64,000 nucleotides of DNA from Poa pratensis (lineage: Eukaryota > Streptophyta > Magnoliopsida > Poales > Poaceae), in assembly GCA_947311845.1 (NCBI GenBank), contig CAMZMU010000123.1:20415759-20479758 (forward strand), given 5' to 3'. The notes under the pieces were generated by a model. It ran no database searches. It saw nothing but the letters and a program-made list of their open reading frames with translations, and was not told where the DNA came from. The translations under genes and the position numbers were made by a program. Below, one piece after another: positions 10,507 to 22,678 of this stretch; the stretch's first letter is position 1; every line of letters begins with the position of its first letter.

Positions 10507-12279
10507 CATGTATGTCGAAGTTCTCGCAGGTTACGCCTAGCTAGACGGTGGTTACAATTGGTCCGGCTAACGTGTATGATTTTTGGGACAGCAAACATCA
10601 CCGGAGGACGTCGGTGAGAGGACACAAGTATTCTTGACCATAGTCTCATTAAGTAGTAGCACTTCATACTTTCATGTTCGTGTTTGATGTGGTTACCTCA
10701 ATCCCTCAACAACCCCCCACAAAAAAAGTCTCTCGGCTAGGTTATTAGCAAATGCGAGTCTACTAGGCAGGCTTCAACAGGCTCAAGCCTGCCCTCTAGA
10801 AAATGGAAAATATATTTTAGTACTACTAATCTAGTCCAACCCATTAGCTCAACTACTCAGCCCATCTAATGTCTGCACAACTCGCACGCATCGCACACGA
10901 GGTCGCCAAACAGCAGCCATCGAACGCCGCCAACCCTATACTTGTCTATTGTATTTACTTGTTCGTTTATTCCTGTGCCCTTGATTTATTGGCAGTTTCA
11001 ATTACGAGATAACGCCTATTTTACTAAAAAGTTCCAGATTTTTTGTCCACGTTTATATTAAAAAAGGCAAAAAAAAAGTGAGCCTTCAGTTTTTTTGGTC
11101 CACATTTATACTAAACAACGTGTCCAATAGTAATCTAGAAACGTTTGAAATTATTTCACTATTGGATAAGGAGAGAATGACTATTTTTCCTCAAAATGAG
11201 CCTTAAGTTTACTTGGTGTTAACTTTGAGCCCGCCTTCCATTTTCTTTCTGGACTCGCCGTTGGTTATTAGTATACATTCGATTCGAGTGCCAGCTTGTT
11301 CGGAATTTCATGAGGAAAACAAGGACATGATTCGTTCTTGATGGCACCCATCATCCGTGTCTACAGAAACTTTTGATAGTCGCCAACATCTAACTAGAAA
11401 GAAAATATGGCACAAAATGCTACATAAGCGGTTCTACTATGTGGCGAGTTGACCATGGATTTCAGGACCTGCAGGCAATGCACGCTCCTTCTAACATATC
11501 GAACATGACTATCTTCTGCCGCCACTCATTCCCAATTTGTTCTAGACCAGAGTATGCAAAAGTTTGTTGCATCTCTCGCTATGCAAACAAGGGAAATGCT
11601 TGCTCGGGTGTAATTTTCTTACTAGTTGATTGTAAGATTGCAGTGCGCCTCATTTTACACAGCCGTATCTAGCTACCACTGGAGGTCACCATAGTTATAT
11701 ATATGTCAGAAGAAATAGTCAAAAATGTATTTTTGAGAGAGGAGTAGGTGAGCATAATTACATAAACATGATCCTCTGACAACAACAACAAATATGAGAG
11801 TAAGTCCGTGAGACATTACACATGGTCTTGACTGAATACTTTCATTGTGCATTAAGTTATCAGCTCATTAATAGTCAAGTGCTAGATGTATTTTTCACGA
11901 ACTTGTGTTGATGTTTCTCGTTAATCACTTTCTACTAGCGATATTTTTTTTGAAAACGAGGCAACGCCTGGTCTCAACATCAATCTATGGACAGTTATTT
12001 ATTATTGGAAGTGTTAGTTCACCACAACCACACATTACACACCTAAGAGCTAATAGGAAACCCAAGTAAGATTACATCAATCGCTTGTGCATCGCTAATC
12101 CTATTATTAGGCCACCAAGATACAAGGTTAAACATACTCCGATCAACCATCTCTAGATGGCTGGACCCTGAGTCCAATGTAGCCCACACATCGACACGTT
12201 GAACTAAAGACCACATACAGATCTAATGAGTAGACATATGGATAATTAACTTGCAATATCACCTCAAGATTTGAATACA
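10507..12279. repeat. Segment T of the local duplication, copy D
   Basis: Non-coding sequence matching 34404-35830 (copy E) and 40125-41570 (copy F), from the GTTCTCGCA..GACGGTGG..ACAATTGGTCCG run to the GTAGACATATGGATAATTAAC run. It includes an old retroposon-type tail near 11946-11990 that is present in all three copies, so it predates the duplication. It is interrupted by a Mutator-like element at 10749-11262. No gene was found. Confidence 0.85.
10749..11262. mobile_element. Small Mutator-like element (9-bp target duplication)
   Basis: GGTTATTAG lies on both sides (10740-10748 and 11263-11271). Copy F has a single GGTTATTAG followed by the same TATACATTCG flank near 40497, the empty site. 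The ends share a short inverted core (GCGAGTCTA at the left; GCGAGTCCA on the inverted right). The 514-bp body is non-coding. A 9-bp duplication is typical of Mutator-like elements. Confidence 0.75.
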
Positions 12280-13163
12280 TCATTCCCGACGGGCAAAATC
12301 CGTCGGCATTTTTGGCCGTCGGTTTTTGTCCGTCGGCTTCTTCTCCGTTGGCATATAAATAATATGTCAACGGCTTGTATACACCCCAGTGCTGACGGTT
12401 TTCTTTGACCGTCGGAAAACATGGTCGTCGTCAAACTAAGTAACAAGAATGACTGTTTGACGGCGTCGAAAAGTTTGTCGACGGCTTGACAGTCATACGA
12501 CCGCCACGTGGCACCTTCTGGTTCAGTTCCGTCCACCTGTATGCCGAGGGCAAAAGCCGAGGTTTTGCCATCGGCATACTTGATGACCAGAACCGAAAAA
12601 TATATTAGCCAATAAAACGTTAATTACAAATAAATGATTCATCATTGGAAATCACAATGTATTAACACTGAACAATGGTTAATCCGCTACACAATTTAAT
12701 TTCAGCCACCAACTGCAATTGTTTCAGCCACCTGTCAAAAGCAAGAAAATTGTTCAAAGAAAAATAGCTAAAACATCCAGAAAATTAGATCAAGTTGAAG
12801 CAGCTAGGAAAGCATACACATGATCTAGAACTATATAACATACACTTGGGTGACCATACACACTGCCGTCGGCATACAGCTACCGCCGTTTGACTTCTGT
12901 CGGGTGAACAAACGGCATTGCCACGTGGCATCCTATATGCCGACAGCCTAGCCTACGCCGACGGCTAACCTCGCCAAAAGTTTGGTGTATGCCGACGCCC
13001 GCATTACCGACGGCCACGCGAAGAAAGCCGTGGGCATAGCTACTTATGCCGACGGTAATAGTTTGTCAACGTTATTATAAAAGCCGTCGGGAATGCCGAC
13101 GACCCCGATAAAAAGCCATGGGTAATTAGAAAGCCGTCGAGAACTATGTTTTTTCCTGCAGTG
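12280..13163. mobile_element. CACTA (En/Spm) element, left end missing
   Basis: The right end, read inverted, is CACTGCAGGAAAAAAC, a typical CACTA terminus. Multiple sub-terminal copies of GCCGACGG or its complement CCGTCGGC occur in both orientations at 12290-12560 and 12860-13140. The left end lacks a CACTG terminus; homology to copies E and F (ATATGGATAATTAAC) stops at about 12250. The body is non-coding, so it is a truncated, non-autonomous copy. Confidence 0.8.
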
Positions 13164-13403
13164 CATGGATAATTTTTTAACCGTGTGAATAACTATTTTG
13201 TAGTGCATGGCCATTTATTTTATGTCATGTGAACACTTTTCTCAGCTTAACCCCATGTGTAATGTGCAACTTTTAGATTACACGAATCACATTGCAAATC
13301 GAATCGCTAAGTAGGACCGAGATTTAGATTGAGAATTAGCAAGACGTTTGAAATAGTTATGAGCCCCCGTCAATTTTTCTCGGTAGAGCTGGATAAGAAT
13401 GTA

Positions 13404-13553
13404 CCACCTCCGTTACTAATTATAAGATGTTTTAGATATTGCAACGTGGATCTATACGGATTAAAATGCATGAATATATACACACTTAAACACGTCTAGA
13501 TGCATATGAATCTTAGAAAATGTAAAACATTTTATATTTAAAAACCGAGGGAG
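13404..13553. mobile_element. Stowaway-type MITE
   Basis: Ends are CCACCTCCGTTACTAATTAT and, at the right, AAAACCGAGGGAG. TA is at 13402-13403 on the left and degraded (AA) on the right. The body holds inverted GATGTTTTAGA / AAAACATTTTA arms. Non-coding. Confidence 0.65.
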
Positions 13554-14230
13554 AAGCACAGAAACACGACATTCCCGCACGTCCGCGCCCCCATCCGTGT
13601 ATGTAGTTGAGTTGCTTTCCGGAGTAATAAACAAGTATATATATATTATAATATATAGACCAAAGCTATGGTTTATAATTTTCATAACTTCAAAGTGCCT
13701 CCAATTTAATAATTAACTAAAACGCAATGAGAACATTTGACTGGAGTTTAAAAAAACGTTTTGAACCAACAAGGCGTAAAGCGATCGATCGACAAAGATG
13801 ACCGCACGCACGCACTGGTGAAGCGACGGATGCTTGCCTGAATTGTGGTACAAAAAATCTTGTCAATCTGTCAGTGGAAGCTCTTCCAAGTTTGGCTGCT
13901 TGATTAGACGGAAGATACATATGGTACCAAAGGAAGTTACGCTCCATCTGCCAAGGTGATCTTGTGCCGTTGTGTCAAGTGACTAGCTAGCTAGCCCCGA
14001 TGCACAGTGACCGCCTTTGAAATTTGAGGCCTCGTGAACAAGTTTTTCTGATGCCTTTCGATGACGGAGATTGGTTGGGAAACATGAAGCTGTAGCAGGT
14101 GGAGGACACGCACGTGCTACGTACACGGTGCGGTACCGGTCAGGTCAAGGGATGCATGATCGGTCGAATTGGCTGAGATGATAGGCAAACCATTCTGATG
14201 CGAAAGTGTAGCCCAGAGAAGAAAAGGGGA
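13554..14230. repeat. Segment P of the local duplication, copy B
   Basis: Diverged copy of 26900-27960. Landmarks are TTCCGGAGTAATAAACAA, GACCGCACGCACGCAC, GATGCTTGCCTGAATTGTG and TTTGGCTGCTTGATTAGACGG. It continues after the 6.4-kb insertion at 20641. No gene was found; the short open frames have no recognisable domains. Confidence 0.8.
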
Positions 14231-14239
14231 GAACTATTG

Positions 14240-17200
14240 CAAAGTGCTCCCTTATTTTTTCTTAACTCGGAAATCTTATCAAGTTCCAAAAAATTCTAAA
14301 GAAACGTTACATGTAATAAATGATGTATCCTACAAACATTTAAAATTGCACCCCTAAATTCTTTTAACTCTAGACTAGACAGAAAAGACAAATCTTATGA
14401 ATTTTATTGTTTTGAAATATGCACTTTAACTATACTCGGATCCATAGTTTTAATTTATGTGTAGCTGAGAATATAAAATATTTTAAAGTGAGATCTAGTA
14501 GGCTCGTAGAATATATCATTGAGTACATTTACAAAAAAATCCATATATTTTGAGACTTCTAAATGTGATTTTAGATTTATTTTTTTAATAAGGCGACTCG
14601 CGACGCTAAGGGCCAAATCGGTGAGGTCCAATTACTAGTGTCGCCAACAATCCATTACTAGTATTTTGGGATCGAGCGGTGAGGTCCAATTACTAGTGAA
14701 ATGGGGCTGCCTAGCACACACCTAATTACTATACTAGGTAAATGTGGTGCGGCGTGTCACAAAAAGATTTATCTGAATGTATGGTCATTGTTACTGAAAA
14801 GAGATAGAAGCATATAACATAAAAACATGAATCTTTGCGAAATAAATAAAAACAAATGATCATATGAATGTAGTAAGATTAGATGTATATAGTAATAGTG
14901 CAATTAAGAGCTCGCTGTCGGCGAGGAGAGAGAGGACACGACGGCGGAGCTCGCTGTGTCAGTCGATTTGAGCGGGGAGGAGCGAAACGGCGGGGCGGCG
15001 CGTCAGCGTCGCCGGCGACCTCCGGCTCGCGCGGGAGAGAGAAGAGAGGGAGGGGGATTTGTGGGTTTTTTGCAGTAAGACATCTGGGTTTTCATGTGAT
15101 TGCAAACAGATCCCTCCTCTATTTTCTGGGAAGAAAAATTATTTGGAAGAACAATTGTTGAATAGAATGAACATTTCTTAGTTTCTGTGAAAAGTTTGGT
15201 AATTTCTTAAATTCAAAAAAAATAAAATCAATTTTGTACACAATGGATATTTGGTCCAACTATATTAAATATTTATTGGTTTTGAGATTATTGTGTTTTT
15301 TTTACTGTACTGTTAATTCATATTTTGTTGGATGTCTTGTCGTTTATATGGAAAAGAAAATTGTTAAAAATTGTGATTTATGAGTAGAGAGGGAAAAAAA
15401 ATAGAAACTTATAAAATGTTAGAAAGGTAAGGAGTGTTTTGTAGGAAATGCGAGGTCTTTTCCGCAAAAAGCGACGTGCGGGGACTTTTGATGCAAAAAG
15501 TTTTATTCCAGAGGGCCGATTTATGATTTTTGGGAAACGTGAGGGCTTTACTGCGGAAAAACGACAAGCACTGTAGAAGTGCACATCTATATGTCCGTCA
15601 AAATAAAAAGGCTAAAACATGAAAGTTGTTTGGAAGGGTGATATGCATCCACTCGTGGAAGGAAAATTAAAACGGGTGACTGAGCGCGACGAATTTGACA
15701 AAATTCGTCGAATGTTTTTGCGAGTTTAGATCACAAATTAAGGAGGTAGAGTGAATGAAATTCGAAACCGATCACGGGAATGGAACCTGTTTGTTGACGC
15801 GCATATATTTCATGTATACAATTTTTGGAAAAAGCGGGTTTATTTTTTGCAAAAAAAAAACGAACTGTAGCTGCTACAGTATGCGGCCTCCGTTTCCAGC
15901 GTCCTAATATATAGAGGTAATGTGACCTTGGGTGCCTGCACACCACTACTTTGCTAGCCGAGCACCCCGCACCGACAACCCACTATCTCTTCTTCACTCT
16001 CTGTCCACGCCCTTATCCATATCGCAACTCTCTCCCCAACCTCTCCTCTCTCCTCAACTCTCTTCCATCCCCGTCGCCACACCACTCAACCATCATCAAC
16101 AACGGTATAAAGAATTTCAAAGGTATAAAGAATTAATAATAAGTTTTTGGATCACCTAGAGATAACTACAAGCATCGAAACGAGCCGAAGGCGCGCCGCC
16201 GTCCTCACCCCTCACTCACCGGAGTCGGGTAAAACTTGTCGTACTATAGGTTATATTGTAGTAAACCGGCGGGAAATTGTCGAGCTAAGCCTTTCAAGGA
16301 TCAGCGCACCAAAGCAACAACCATCGCCAATGATAACAACCTTAGATCAGAAAAGTCAGGCTTGCAACCGCATGAACGAACACAAAAACGGACCGGTTAC
16401 CAGTAGATCCGCCAGACAAACAACTCCACGTGCTCTCCGTCGGCGCTAGACGGCACCACTGGAGCGAGGATAGCACGGGGAGGGGAAGCTGCCGTCGCCA
16501 CAACATCCTAACAAAGACACATAACTAATCTTAGAAAGGAACATAAACCTTCCTGTCGGCGAGTTGACACAGTCCGCCGCACCTTCGAGTCCCCAAGGCC
16601 GCCGGAGTCGGGAAGGACTGGTCGCTTCGCCGGCGAGAGGAGATACCCTAGATTGCTTTGATCGCCGCCTCTGTACCCTCGCGTGAGCCGTACCGTTTTG
16701 GTTGGATATGTGTAGTTAGTTGTTCTATTGTTATGCATAACGGGTTGATAATGCTAGTTGTTCTGGTCCATTATGGGGCAAGTTATGTTTTCAAAATCAC
16801 CCTGGTAGTGCAAACAGTAGGTGAGTGACCTACTTCAAATTCTCAAAATTTAAAAGGGTATGTACAATAGAGAAAAAAGGTAATCGGAGAGGGAAAATTG
16901 AAGCAACATACAGGTATGTAGCCATATATGGAATCGTGAGTAAAAATTCTTGTTAAATCCATGAGTAGTTGAACATATCTCGATTTTCAAAATTCCTCTC
17001 AATAATACAAATTAGGCTGGATATTCTTTGGTTATTTTTTGCTATCCAGATGCTCCAAGCTACCACCATCTCTTCTCATGAACTTCGTTCACAAGCTCAA
17101 CAACACGAAGTGCTCCCCTGGGAAGCATGGTACCTTGAGACGCTCGTCGCGACCTCGACGACCCCTTGAAACTCGTTCGCAGAGATTTGGCGGTGACTCA

Positions 17201-20200
17201 GCATCCCCTGTTCGGCTTCAGCTCGGTTTGGGACATCTTCTCGCTCACAACAAAAAGAGGTGACACCAAAAAAAAACGCGCGAGACTCTGACAACATGAC
17301 TTGACTTACAATGCCAGTGAAAAGCCGCCGGTTTATCCCGCTGTCCTATGAGTATCATGTAAACTTGTTAAGATTGAGAAGGCTGGTGCTCTACAAGCTT
17401 AACTCCACAAATCAATGGAACTGTTGCAATGTGCCCTGAATCTTCTTAAGTTGTGTGTGATCTTTTTCAGACAGACGTAACTGAAAAAATGTCAATCAAA
17501 TTCGCATCATCAACAATATTTCAGCAACATAACTATTGCAGCCCAAAACAGATGAGTGCACTTCTAAAAACGATGATTTGTGAATTGGGTATTTCCACCG
17601 AAAAGAACTACTCTGTAATCAATGGTGAGAAGTAGCAGGTCGTACTGCCCTAGAAGAGAAAGGGGGAAATCCCCGCGGGCGGGGGGAATAAGCACATGTA
17701 CCCTTTCCACATAAATTTTCCTCTATATAAAATGTACGAGCTACCTCAGTTAGCATGGGAAAACTAGTATCACATCTGATCGATCCAGCAAGTTTCTCTT
17801 CCATCCGCGCGAGAGAAAATATAAGCTTCAACTAATGTTTATTTGAACTATAACTTATGTTTATTTGGACTATAACTTGATGATCGACATCAGGATATAT
17901 TTTCCATCTCACCAAGCTTAAACTGAACTGTATGTGTAACCGATGAGCTTCGTAGGGTTGCATGAGATTATTAAGCTAAATACAACCGTGGTCAGTTGAG
18001 AAACTAATCATAACACGCAAAATTTCAACGTCTTTAATACATGCCCTTGTTCTAATAGAATAGCGCCATATTCATCATGTTGTTAAATGTTGCCCCCCAA
18101 ATCGTATGACACTTGTGAAAATCGAATTCACACACACGATGGGAGAGCTTGCGCCATCCATTGGTGGGGGAGAGGGGCTAATGGGCTGGGAGGAGAAAAA
18201 TAGCAAGGATTTGGGGGGGGGGGGGGGGGGGGGGCAGTGGCCCCCTCCCCCGGGGCAGCAACGTAGCTCCGTCACTGCACACTCTCATTGCTCACTATGC
18301 ACACAACAACACAACTCACCTAACACAACTCATACCACAACATCACTCGATCATCTCACTCACACCTTTCTCCTTCTCATGCCATCAACAACCCACATTA
18401 CTAACTTCAGTTATCATATCACGAAGGCAACTTATGCCTCCCACCGCTCCGTCGCAGCCAAATCTCCATGGCAGCAAAATACTACTTGCTATTATATATA
18501 GATCCACACTTTCTTAGGTAGCACAAGTTGAGAATCTTCACTACCGAGAATCGTTACGAAAAGTCTCAGTGCTCCTTTTATAAGAAATCAAAATGTTCAT
18601 TTAAGGTCTCTAAAATTTTGAAAAAATATACATGTCTGTTGTGTACAATCTAATTTGCATAAAAAAATCATACGTGATATGTAAAAAAAGACTAATGTTG
18701 ATTCTCATGCCAATTTTTTCACATCCATGATTTTTTGGTTTTTTCGTAGCCAAGAATACAATGTCTTATGTAGCAAAAATCTGCAAATATGTACATAACA
18801 TGCGTATTTATCCATGCCAATTTCTTTTAGATTTTTTGAAATTTTAAAATAGTACTTTTTTCGCATAAGTGCATAACGAAATCACTGGATCTCAGGAGCC
18901 AAAAGACCTCTCTCGAGTTGTTCATATGTATCGCACATCCACATGTATACATGCTTTTTAAATCTGCATTTATTTCTTAATTTTAGAGAAGATGGGCTAT
19001 GTGTAGGCAGCAAAAATACCCCATTCATCTCACCTATTTGCAAGGAATCGGAAGATGATATTTGAGTACTCTGCCCTATACCCCACCAAAAAAAAAATGC
19101 TAAAAGTAAGAACACAATTTATCATGTCTGCACACATTTGTTTCTCACATATAACTCTGTTGCTAAAAAAGAAGGCCTATATTTTTTAGAAGTCAAAGTA
19201 TGTATAGTTTGACCAAGTTTTTCAGAAGTCAACGTGTTTTAAGGGTTCATAGTTTTTTCTATAAACTTGGTTAAACTTTACATTGTTTGACTTTTGAAAA
19301 TAGTTATAGATTTTCTTTCGGACTCGGAGGGAGTATATAACATGCTATGGTTACCTCTATTTCCAAACATAACACACTTGGTCAAACATCAAAAAACTAT
19401 TGGAACATATTCCTCGCCACGTATATTTATTCATTAATTACTTGCTCCAGTAAAAATTTAGATTGCCTAGTATAAATGCATAGCAAATGGTTATTGTCCC
19501 AATGGTTGGGACGCGGTGGCGTTCTCCAGCCGGCCAGAGTTCAACGATGTGCCCCGCACCTCCTTCTTAATCGAAAACGAATGAGGCTCCTCCCTCAATG
19601 GTTCAAAAAATAGAAAAAATAAATAAATGCTTAACCCTTGTAGTCGCACTTCTGATATCATTCCCTGTATTTAAATGCCGAGCTTATTTTGATTGGCTCA
19701 GATAAATCTTTGCCAAGGATTTACTCATTAATATGTCATTTTTGTGATAAGATAATTACATGGTATTGAAGTTATTTTTTCTTGGTCTTTTGCTAAGAAA
19801 AATATGTCATATATTTTTTAAACGTGAAAGTACAACATTTTTCTTTAGGCACGAAAGCTGAAGAAAATCACTAATTCACATTAAAGGTTCCGCCTACCAA
19901 TCAAGTATTGTTCTCTTTTTCACCGTATGATCCTTGTTGCTACTTATTTAAAAAATTACCTATGAAAATTAGAGAATGGAAGTTTCTCTACACAAATCGT
20001 AGGACGTCATTTGATTTTAGTATGCGTTCCATTCGTTCGGAAAATTGAAGTTTATGGTTTGTTCTAAGTCAAATAATTTAAGTTTGTGCAAATTTAGAAA
20101 AATACATCAACATCTACAATACCAAAAAAATATATATCAAAACGAGACAAAAGATTTGCCTTTTATATTGACATAGGAGAAACAAACAAGGCATGGCCAA

Positions 20201-20631
20201 GGCCAAAAATAAAAAGGGCCATTCAGGCAACCTAAGAGACAATGTCCGCAAGATGTCTAGCGCCGGCTAAGATCCAATCTTTACTTTCGCGTTTAATCTT
20301 CTGAAAGAGAGCTTTTTTTATTAGATTCACCGAAAAATATTTGTCATACCATATAAATTTGACGCTTGTATGTATTAGCATATTTCTCTATAAACCCGGT
20401 CAAACCTATATCGATGAGGCGATGTGAGATCTGACGCTCTTCAAGCGGGAGGCTAACACCGCTGAGCATAGCGAGAAGCAATATCTACCTTCCTTCAAGG
20501 TGGAAAGTGATAACCACTGGTTTTAATCACGGTGCCGTGTTCAGTTATCCATGACATCTTACTCGCTCGAGTCATCCTTGATAGAGCCAAGCGAGCATTG
20601 AAATTCAGGGACAAAAATAACTACTCTACTC
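14240..20631. mobile_element. 6.4-kb insertion with 9-bp target duplication, type uncertain
   Basis: Homology to copy C stops on the left after GAACTATTG (14231-14239) and resumes on the right exactly at GAACTATTG (20632-20640). Copy C has one such site (AACTATTG near 27954), so the intervening 6392 bp are extra here. The 9-bp duplication suggests a Mutator-like origin, but clear terminal inverted repeats are not visible and no transposase frame was found. The body is mostly AT-rich and non-coding, with a GC-rich patch at 14900-15050, promoter-like pyrimidine-rich sequence at 15950-16100, a 22-G run at 18213-18234 and a degenerate Stowaway-like right end near 19334. It may be a composite of several insertions. 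Confidence 0.45.
18213..18234. repeat. Homopolymer run of 22 G
   Basis: An uninterrupted G tract in the plus strand, followed by a C-rich stretch and AGCTCCGTCACTG, which resembles the end of a hAT-type MITE. Its length is likely to vary and to be error-prone in sequencing. Confidence 0.9.
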
Positions 20632-20640
20632 GAACTATTG

Positions 20641-20840
20641 GGGACCTTCTGGAGAGGTATTGCGACCATTACCTTGATCAGGATAAGGACCACGTGTTGG
20701 TGTTGGCGGCGGCAGCATCTTTAGGCGATAAGCCAAAAATCACTCTCTAACAAAGCGTGCTTATCACCCTTTCTTTACACGGGAATCGATCGATGAATTA
20801 AGTGGGGCAGAAATCTTACACCAGCAGTATTATTCTTTGT
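20641..20840. repeat. Segment Q of the local duplication, copy B
   Basis: Matches 27963-28500 of copy C without the TRIM, and 1405-1445 plus 2677-2735 of copy A without the Harbinger-like element. An open frame over 20532-20750 crosses the insertion junction and is not credible as a gene. Q itself may be the remnant of an old exon (GDLLERY..DQDKDHVLVLA), but no family was recognised. Confidence 0.7.
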
Positions 20841-20844
20841 TTTT

Positions 20845-21487
20845 AGAAACTAGTGGGGCAAAAGATTTGCCCCATTTGATTAATTAAGAGAGAATGTTAG
20901 ACACGAAGTCCAATAGTACAAGAACAACACGGCCACAACACAAAAGGCCTACTCTCCCGGAATTAAAACACCCAAACTCCTCGCACCCGCGAGAACCCAA
21001 AGTTTAGCTTCGAACTTGATCTTATCGAAGATGGTAGGCGGCGACGCGTGCTTGTTGCGGAAGACACGGGCGTTGCGCTCGTTCCAAACCTCCCAAGAGA
21101 CAAGAAGCGTTATGGAAGCCATGGCCTTGCGATGGGGTAACACGCCCATGGTCATATGTCTCCACCACTCCATGGTTGAGAAGGTTGTCCACCCGGTGAC
21201 GTCAAGGGCATGGAGGCCAAGCCAATTTTTGATCATATCCCAAATTCTAGAAGTGAACCGACAATGAACGAGGAGGTGAACGATCGTCTCGGGTGCCCTC
21301 TTGCAAAGGGGACATAGACCACAATTTTGTCGACCCCGTCGTGCTAGACGATCCGCCGTCCACACCCTATTTTGGAGAGCAAGCCATGCAAAAAACTTGA
21401 TTTTTGGAGGAGCCCAAACCTTCCAAACAAGTCTATTCATGTCGGTATGGACGATGTCACGGAATTGAGCTTGGTATGCCGACTTAG
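20845..21487 (-). pseudogene. 5'-truncated LINE, zf-RVT domain and 3' UTR
   Basis: The minus-strand open frame 20949-21440 (163 residues) encodes the end of a plant LINE ORF2: VWAPPKIKFFAWLA, then a zinc-binding cluster CGLCPLC...HLLVHC, then WNERNARVFRN, ending with a GVLIPGE terminus. The downstream part (20845-20948) is a LINE 3' UTR ending ATGGGGCAAATCTTTTGCCC. The reverse transcriptase and endonuclease are missing, as is usual for 5'-truncated copies. No poly(A) tail is visible. It abuts the end of segment Q. Confidence 0.85.
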
Positions 21488-21580
21488 CCCCCGTTCACTA
21501 ATGTAAGACAAATAGGCTTTTTGTTGATTCAAATGTATCTGAACGTGTTTTATACATACGTTAACTCATTTTAGTTTGTA

Positions 21581-21740
21581 CTCCCTTCATTTTTTAATAT
21601 AAGATGTTTTATCATTTGTCCACATGAACATGTATACAAATGCATGTAGACACATTGTAGTAGTGTGCATGTGCATTTAGTCTGCATGTAGACAACATGT
21701 ACAACACCTAAACCATATATTATAGTAAAAACGGAGGGGG
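21581..21740. mobile_element. Stowaway-type MITE
   Basis: 160 bp, with ends CTCCCTTCATTTTTTAATAT and GTAAAAACGGAGGGGG, and TA at 21579-21580 and 21741-21742. Non-coding. Confidence 0.8.
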
Positions 21741-21750
21741 TATGTATGTA

Positions 21751-21900
21751 CTCCCTCCGTCCGATAATAAATGTCTCAAGTTTGTCAAAAAGTGGATGTA
21801 TCCATACATGTTTCATGTCTAGATACATCCATTTTTTGGCAAATTTTTTTTTTGAATTTATTTTGGCAAACTTGAGACAGTTATTATTGGACAGAGGGAG
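21751..21900. mobile_element. Stowaway-type MITE
   Basis: 150 bp, with ends CTCCCTCCGTCCGATAATAA and TTATTATTGGACAGAGGGAG, long matching arms around TGTCTCAAGTTTG, and TA at 21749-21750 and 21901-21902. It lies about 460 bp upstream of the SAUR start codon, only 10 bp from the preceding MITE. Confidence 0.92.
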
Positions 21901-22073
21901 TAGTCAATATTGTAGTACTAACTAAAATGCCTTACGGAGGGAGTTCTATAGTTTAGTTACAAATCCCCGCAAAAAAAAAGAGGAATACTCCGACTGATAT
22001 TTTTTTTACATGGTCAGCGATTATTGGAATGGACCGAGGTGGCAACGACGCACAAATCTTCTCTCGTACTGTA

Positions 22074-22214
22074 TGTCTCAAGTCAGCCCAACACGGAAGC
22101 CTACCAAAGGACAGGCCGATCGAGGCCGGTACACGTACGAGTGCGCCGCGCACCCCCGGGCTCCCGGCTAATCTCTCTCTTTCTCTCCCGCACGCAGGAG
22201 CGAAGTCCTATAAG
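22074..22214 (+). promoter_or_regulatory. SAUR promoter: auxin-response-type TGTCTC and TATA box
   Basis: TGTCTC, the classical auxin response element core, lies at 22074-22079. TATAAG at 22209-22214 (context CCTATAAGAA) fits a TATA box about 145 bp before the start codon. Single 6-mers occur by chance, but their position before a SAUR gene is meaningful. Confidence 0.5.
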
Positions 22215-22357
22215 AAACGCCTCGACTGCGACGAACAACACAGTACCACACACCTCTCGACTTGCAATAGCTATAGCAACTCCGTCGCACCGGGGCAAGC
22301 GCTGCAGCAGCAACAAGCAACGGCGAGAGCTCGGCTGCAGCTGGATCGTCGGCGACC

Positions 22358-22678
22358 ATGCAGGGTGAGGAGAAGAAGGGGAAGGTGAAGAAGGGGTTGC
22401 TGGCGGTGCGGGTCGACGACGACCAGCGGCGGTTCGTCATCCCCATCGCCTACCTCTACCACTCGCTCTTCCGCCGCCTGCTGGAGGCGGCGCGGGACAC
22501 CTACGGCTACCACTACTCCTCGGGGCCCCTGCGCCTGCCCTGCTCCGTCGACGAGTTCCTCCGCCTCCGCGCGCTCGTCGAGCGGGACACGTCCTCATCA
22601 GCGGCGCACTCGTCTTCGTCGTCGTCGTCGCACCGCCTGCACTTGGCCCCGTGTACCCGCGCCAAAGTCATGTCGTGA
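22358..22678 (+). CDS. SAUR family auxin-responsive protein
   Basis: A single-exon gene for 106 residues starting at ATG 22358 (context GCGACCATGC). The core at residues 11-77 is the SAUR domain: KKGLLAVRV, RRFVIPIAYLYH, FRRLLEAARDTYGY, then LPCSVDEFLRLRALVE. A Ser-rich, low-complexity tail follows (residues 79-91). SAUR proteins are small plant regulators; known members inhibit PP2C-D phosphatases at the plasma membrane and so promote acid growth, but that role is inferred for this copy. The usual HPLF is HSLF, and the usual VG before the RFVIP block is VDDD, so two conserved positions differ. Lack of introns and short length fit the family. It looks intact and is the only gene on the plus strand that does. 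Confidence 0.93.
   Translation: MQGEEKKGKVKKGLLAVRVDDDQRRFVIPIAYLYHSLFRRLLEAARDTYGYHYSSGPLRLPCSVDEFLRLRALVERDTSSSAAHSSSSSSSHRLHLAPCTRAKVMS

Noticed and set aside
16147..16740. GC-richer stretch with short frames, considered as an exon
   Set aside because: No domain, no consistent splice sites, and frames change strand; it resembles debris of a retroposon.
18136..18282. Possible hAT-like MITE around the poly-G tract, ending AGCTCCGTCACTG
   Set aside because: The right end resembles the 565-751 element, but no convincing left end or target duplication could be seen.
20532..20750. A 72-residue open frame ending VLVLAAAASLGDKP, considered as a gene
   Set aside because: It starts inside the 6.4-kb insertion and crosses its 9-bp target duplication, so the frame is a chance fusion. 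Only the part after 20641 recurs in copy C.
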